From JAEZDC01 sp036676415 (GTDB lineage: Bacteria > Bacteroidota > Bacteroidia > Chitinophagales > Chitinophagaceae), in NCBI GenBank assembly GCA_036676415.1, contig JAKFCX010000039.1, forward strand, positions 12,628 to 76,627: a stretch of DNA of 64,000 nt, in the 5' to 3' direction. The translations under genes and the position numbers were made by a program. The notes beneath the pieces are model-generated. The model did not search any database, was not told where the DNA came from, and saw only the letters and a list, made by a program, of their open reading frames with translations. Shown here in pieces: positions 61,868 through 64,000 of this stretch; the first letter of the stretch is position 1; every line of letters begins with the position of its first letter.

Positions 61868-62365
61868 ATGTTAACCGACAAACACATTCAGTTTCTGAAA
61901 GAGAAGATAAGTGACCTGGAAAATGCATTGTTTCATAACTATAGCACATCCGTTCTAAAATTACCTGTTAGCGTGGTGAAGATCCGTGAGGTGGATGAAG
62001 TTGGCCAGGTATGGTTCTATATCAATCGACCTTCACAGGCATTACAATATTTTGAGCATGAGTTTCCTGCCCAGCTCCAGTTTTATAAGAAAGGAAAGCA
62101 ACACCGTATGCAGGTACATGGAAAAGCAATTATTGTTGATGACCCTGAGCAGCTAAATACATTGCCTACAGATTTGTTCCCGGTAAAGTCAAACGATAAT
62201 ATGGTGCTGGTGAAAGTGAAGATCGCCAAAGTAGATTATTACGAGCCTTGGGAGTTAAAAAGAACAAACTGGTTCACCTCAATGAGAAACGCATTATACA
62301 AATGGATATATAACGAAGAGCCACAGTTTCAGCCTTACGGTTGGAATACTGATACCGCTTTCTAA
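61868..62365 (+). CDS. Pyridoxamine 5'-phosphate oxidase-like protein
   Basis: 165 aa. Split-barrel fold with VGQVWFYINRPSQALQYFEHEFPAQLQFYKKGKQHRMQVHGKA typical of the family. Ends in a basic, aromatic tail. Only loosely related to its neighbour at 61196, from which it diverges across 162 bases; the two may share a regulatory region and a stress-response role. A terminator follows. Confidence 0.8.
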   Translation: MLTDKHIQFLKEKISDLENALFHNYSTSVLKLPVSVVKIREVDEVGQVWFYINRPSQALQYFEHEFPAQLQFYKKGKQHRMQVHGKAIIVDDPEQLNTLPTDLFPVKSNDNMVLVKVKIAKVDYYEPWELKRTNWFTSMRNALYKWIYNEEPQFQPYGWNTDTAF

Positions 62366-62389
62366 ATTCCATTTTAGATGAAATTAGTC

Positions 62390-62414
62390 AAGTTGCCTTC
62401 GGGCAACTTTTTTT
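62390..62414 (+). terminator. Terminator after the PNPOx gene at 61868
   Basis: AAGTTGCC / GGGCAACTT stem with a 3-nt loop and a run of seven T. Confidence 0.9.
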
Positions 62415-62574
62415 ATGCCCCAAAGGGATTAATTTATCCCAATTCTGGAAGGCTAAAAACCTGTTCTAAAATCTTTTAGATATAACTTACTGAAATATAT
62501 ACATTTGTTTCCCTTTTGAAGTTTTTCGACCGAAGTAAGAGCGCAATAATATTCATAAACTTGCGTTAATCATT

Positions 62575-62638
62575 GAGGTTAAGTCTTAACCTCATTTACC
62601 CTCATTTGAAACACCGTTGTTACCCTGTAGGTAACAAC
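62575..62638. repeat. Two perfect inverted repeats upstream of the large secreted-protein gene
   Basis: GAGGTTAAG-T-CTTAACCTC (62575-62593) and GTTGTTACC-CTGTA-GGTAACAAC (62616-62638), both with 9-bp stems, 27 bases or more before the ATG at 62666. They could be operator sites or mRNA hairpins in the leader. Confidence 0.6.
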
Positions 62639-62665
62639 AAAAGCGTAGGATTAATTGGCTAATTT

Positions 62666-64000
62666 ATGAAGCAACTTTACTCTCTATTGATTTTGGTGGT
62701 GTGCTCGCTTTTTGCGATGGATGAGGTGAAGGGGCAAGCATGTTCGTGTGAGGCTTCAGTGCCGGCGTTTACTATTGATCTTTCTAATAATCCCGATACT
62801 ACTATCACCAGAACTTCAGTGCGTAATGGCCATTGTTGTGCATATTCAGGAAGCGATAGATGTATTAAATTTTATATAACCGTTCACCCTCAAGCAGGTC
62901 AAATCGGGTTTACAGTTAGTAATGGTAACAACGGAGGGTATCAAGTTGATTGCGGGCCTATAACTTCACCAGGCACGCCTCTTTGTCTTTCTGGCCTGAC
63001 TACTTTTTGTGTTACCTATTGTAATCCGGGAGGAAATTCTGACGTTTATACCATTTCGACCAGTAAAGCTTTTGCGGCTTCACCAGATATTAAGCTTCGA
63101 TTAGGAGGAGAAAACTGTAACAACCTAATGTATGTTACAGGATTGAATGAGTCTACTGTGCAATGGAATTCAATTGCTCCAGGAGCAGTCGGGGCCTATA
63201 ATAATTTATTAACAGGAGGAGTAGTGGTAGGTGGAGCTGTTACCGCCACAGATTCTGTAACAGTTAATGTGAATTCAGTTGTTCCAGGAGGATATATCGA
63301 TTATCGTGTTTGTGGGGCTAGTAGTGGTTGCATAGCAGGTAATTTATGTGATACGGTAAGAGTTTATACCTATTCAGCTTTAACAGTCGACATTACACCA
63401 AATTCATCTGTTCTTTGTACGGGAGGCGGAGCTATTCCACTTACCGCGAATGTCACAGGAGGGAATACTACTCAAGGTTATCAGTATACCTGGGCAGGGC
63501 CAAGTGGGTTCACAGCAAGCACTCAATCAATTAACGCATCCGTTGCAGGCACTTATATTGTATCGGTGAGAGATAGTACGGATTGTGCTCCTGAAACGGA
63601 TACTGTCATTATTTCTGCAGCCAATAATCCTGCAGTCACTACTACTCCTACGCAATCAACTTGTAGTGGCGTTCCTCTTAATATTGGGCTTACTGGTACA
63701 GAATCTCCAACGTTTACCTGGACGATTGGTACAAACACCGGAGGCATTACTGGTGCAAATAATGGAGCTGGTGCAACTATTACTCAAACATTGGTTAATC
63801 CTAGTAATACTACCGCTGGGTCAGTGGAATATATTGTAACTCCAACCTCTAATGTTGGATGTGTTGGTTCGCCAACGACGATAACTGTAACGGTTAATCC
63901 AACCCCGGTTGTAACGACAGCTAATACTGCAGCGATCTGTAATGGTACAGCAACGAGTATTGGGTTGACATCGAGTGCAGCCAGTACATTTACGTGGACA
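62666..64000 (+). CDS. Large secreted PKD/Ig-repeat protein, probable T9SS cargo (partial, 3' end missing)
   Basis: 445 codons are visible, with no stop, so the gene runs off the window. Signal peptide (about 1-23, LYSLLILVVCSLFAMDEVKGQ) then a Cys-rich N-terminal domain (residues 24-200 with CSCEAS, CCAYSG, CGPITSPGTP, CVTYCNPGG). Then Ig/PKD-like modules beginning near 235 (YTYSALTVDITPNSSVLCTGGG and TFTWTIGTNTGGITG). Modules of about 85 residues, rich in Thr, Gly and Asn, seem to repeat toward the edge. It looks like a giant adhesin of the gliding/T9SS type; the sorting domain is expected beyond the window. Confidence 0.88.
   Translation, partial: MKQLYSLLILVVCSLFAMDEVKGQACSCEASVPAFTIDLSNNPDTTITRTSVRNGHCCAYSGSDRCIKFYITVHPQAGQIGFTVSNGNNGGYQVDCGPITSPGTPLCLSGLTTFCVTYCNPGGNSDVYTISTSKAFAASPDIKLRLGGENCNNLMYVTGLNESTVQWNSIAPGAVGAYNNLLTGGVVVGGAVTATDSVTVNVNSVVPGGYIDYRVCGASSGCIAGNLCDTVRVYTYSALTVDITPNSSVLCTGGGAIPLTANVTGGNTTQGYQYTWAGPSGFTASTQSINASVAGTYIVSVRDSTDCAPETDTVIISAANNPAVTTTPTQSTCSGVPLNIGLTGTESPTFTWTIGTNTGGITGANNGAGATITQTLVNPSNTTAGSVEYIVTPTSNVGCVGSPTTITVTVNPTPVVTTANTAAICNGTATSIGLTSSAASTFTWT

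Overview
The window is typical Bacteroidota chromosome, most likely family Chitinophagaceae. This is inferred from AT-rich DNA, TTTG / TAnnTTTG promoters, TonB-dependent receptors with DUF5689-type partners, type A and type B (CHU_C) type IX secretion sorting domains, an S46 dipeptidyl peptidase, and the rpsF-rpsR-rplI order without ssb. No prophage, integrative element or CRISPR array was seen. Most of the sequence is chromosomal housekeeping, and the unusual material lies in intergenic DNA and in a few proteins with altered active sites.

Layout. 1-5.3 kb: lipoprotein end, S46 peptidase with acidic-specific signature, and a TonB receptor under a TPP riboswitch. 5.3-6.6 kb: GIN-domain protein, initiator tRNA-Met, then a GIY-YIG nuclease gene trapped between that tRNA and a broken tRNA copy carrying a palindrome. 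6.7-13.9 kb: era, der, DUF4954, glmS, GNAT. 14-25 kb: M14 peptidase, two tandem PKD/CHU_C secreted proteins, hydrolase, lnt. 25-28 kb: a tiny ORF with its own terminator, pepE, rpsF-rpsR-rplI. 27.7-34.2 kb: TonB receptor, DUF5689 lipoprotein and secreted endonuclease/phosphatase, plus a GT28-like half-enzyme. 34-40 kb: pepP, pssA-purS, rsmI, M1 peptidase. 40-49.9 kb: 7TM histidine kinase/LuxR pair, rsmG, GT2, a metzincin-like protein lacking its catalytic Glu, tgt lacking two zinc cysteines, lpxB, surE. 50-56 kb: XRE-S24 regulator with two operator-like palindromes, GH10 xylanase, pdeM, citrate synthase, LptF/G permease. 55.7-61.2 kb: small proteins, an XRE regulator, and a receiver / sigma-54 activator / receiver-PAS-kinase cluster. 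61.2-64 kb: two flavin-binding-like (PNPOx) proteins and the start of a large PKD-type secreted protein cut by the window edge.

The strongest unexplained signals are: (i) a ~50-nt interspersed repeat, 12 copies, mostly lying directly upstream of genes in the same orientation, whose central core is exchanged between three forms, one being a perfect 20-bp palindrome; (ii) the tRNA / GIY-YIG nuclease / palindrome composite; and (iii) the altered catalytic or metal sites in the metzincin-like protein and in Tgt.
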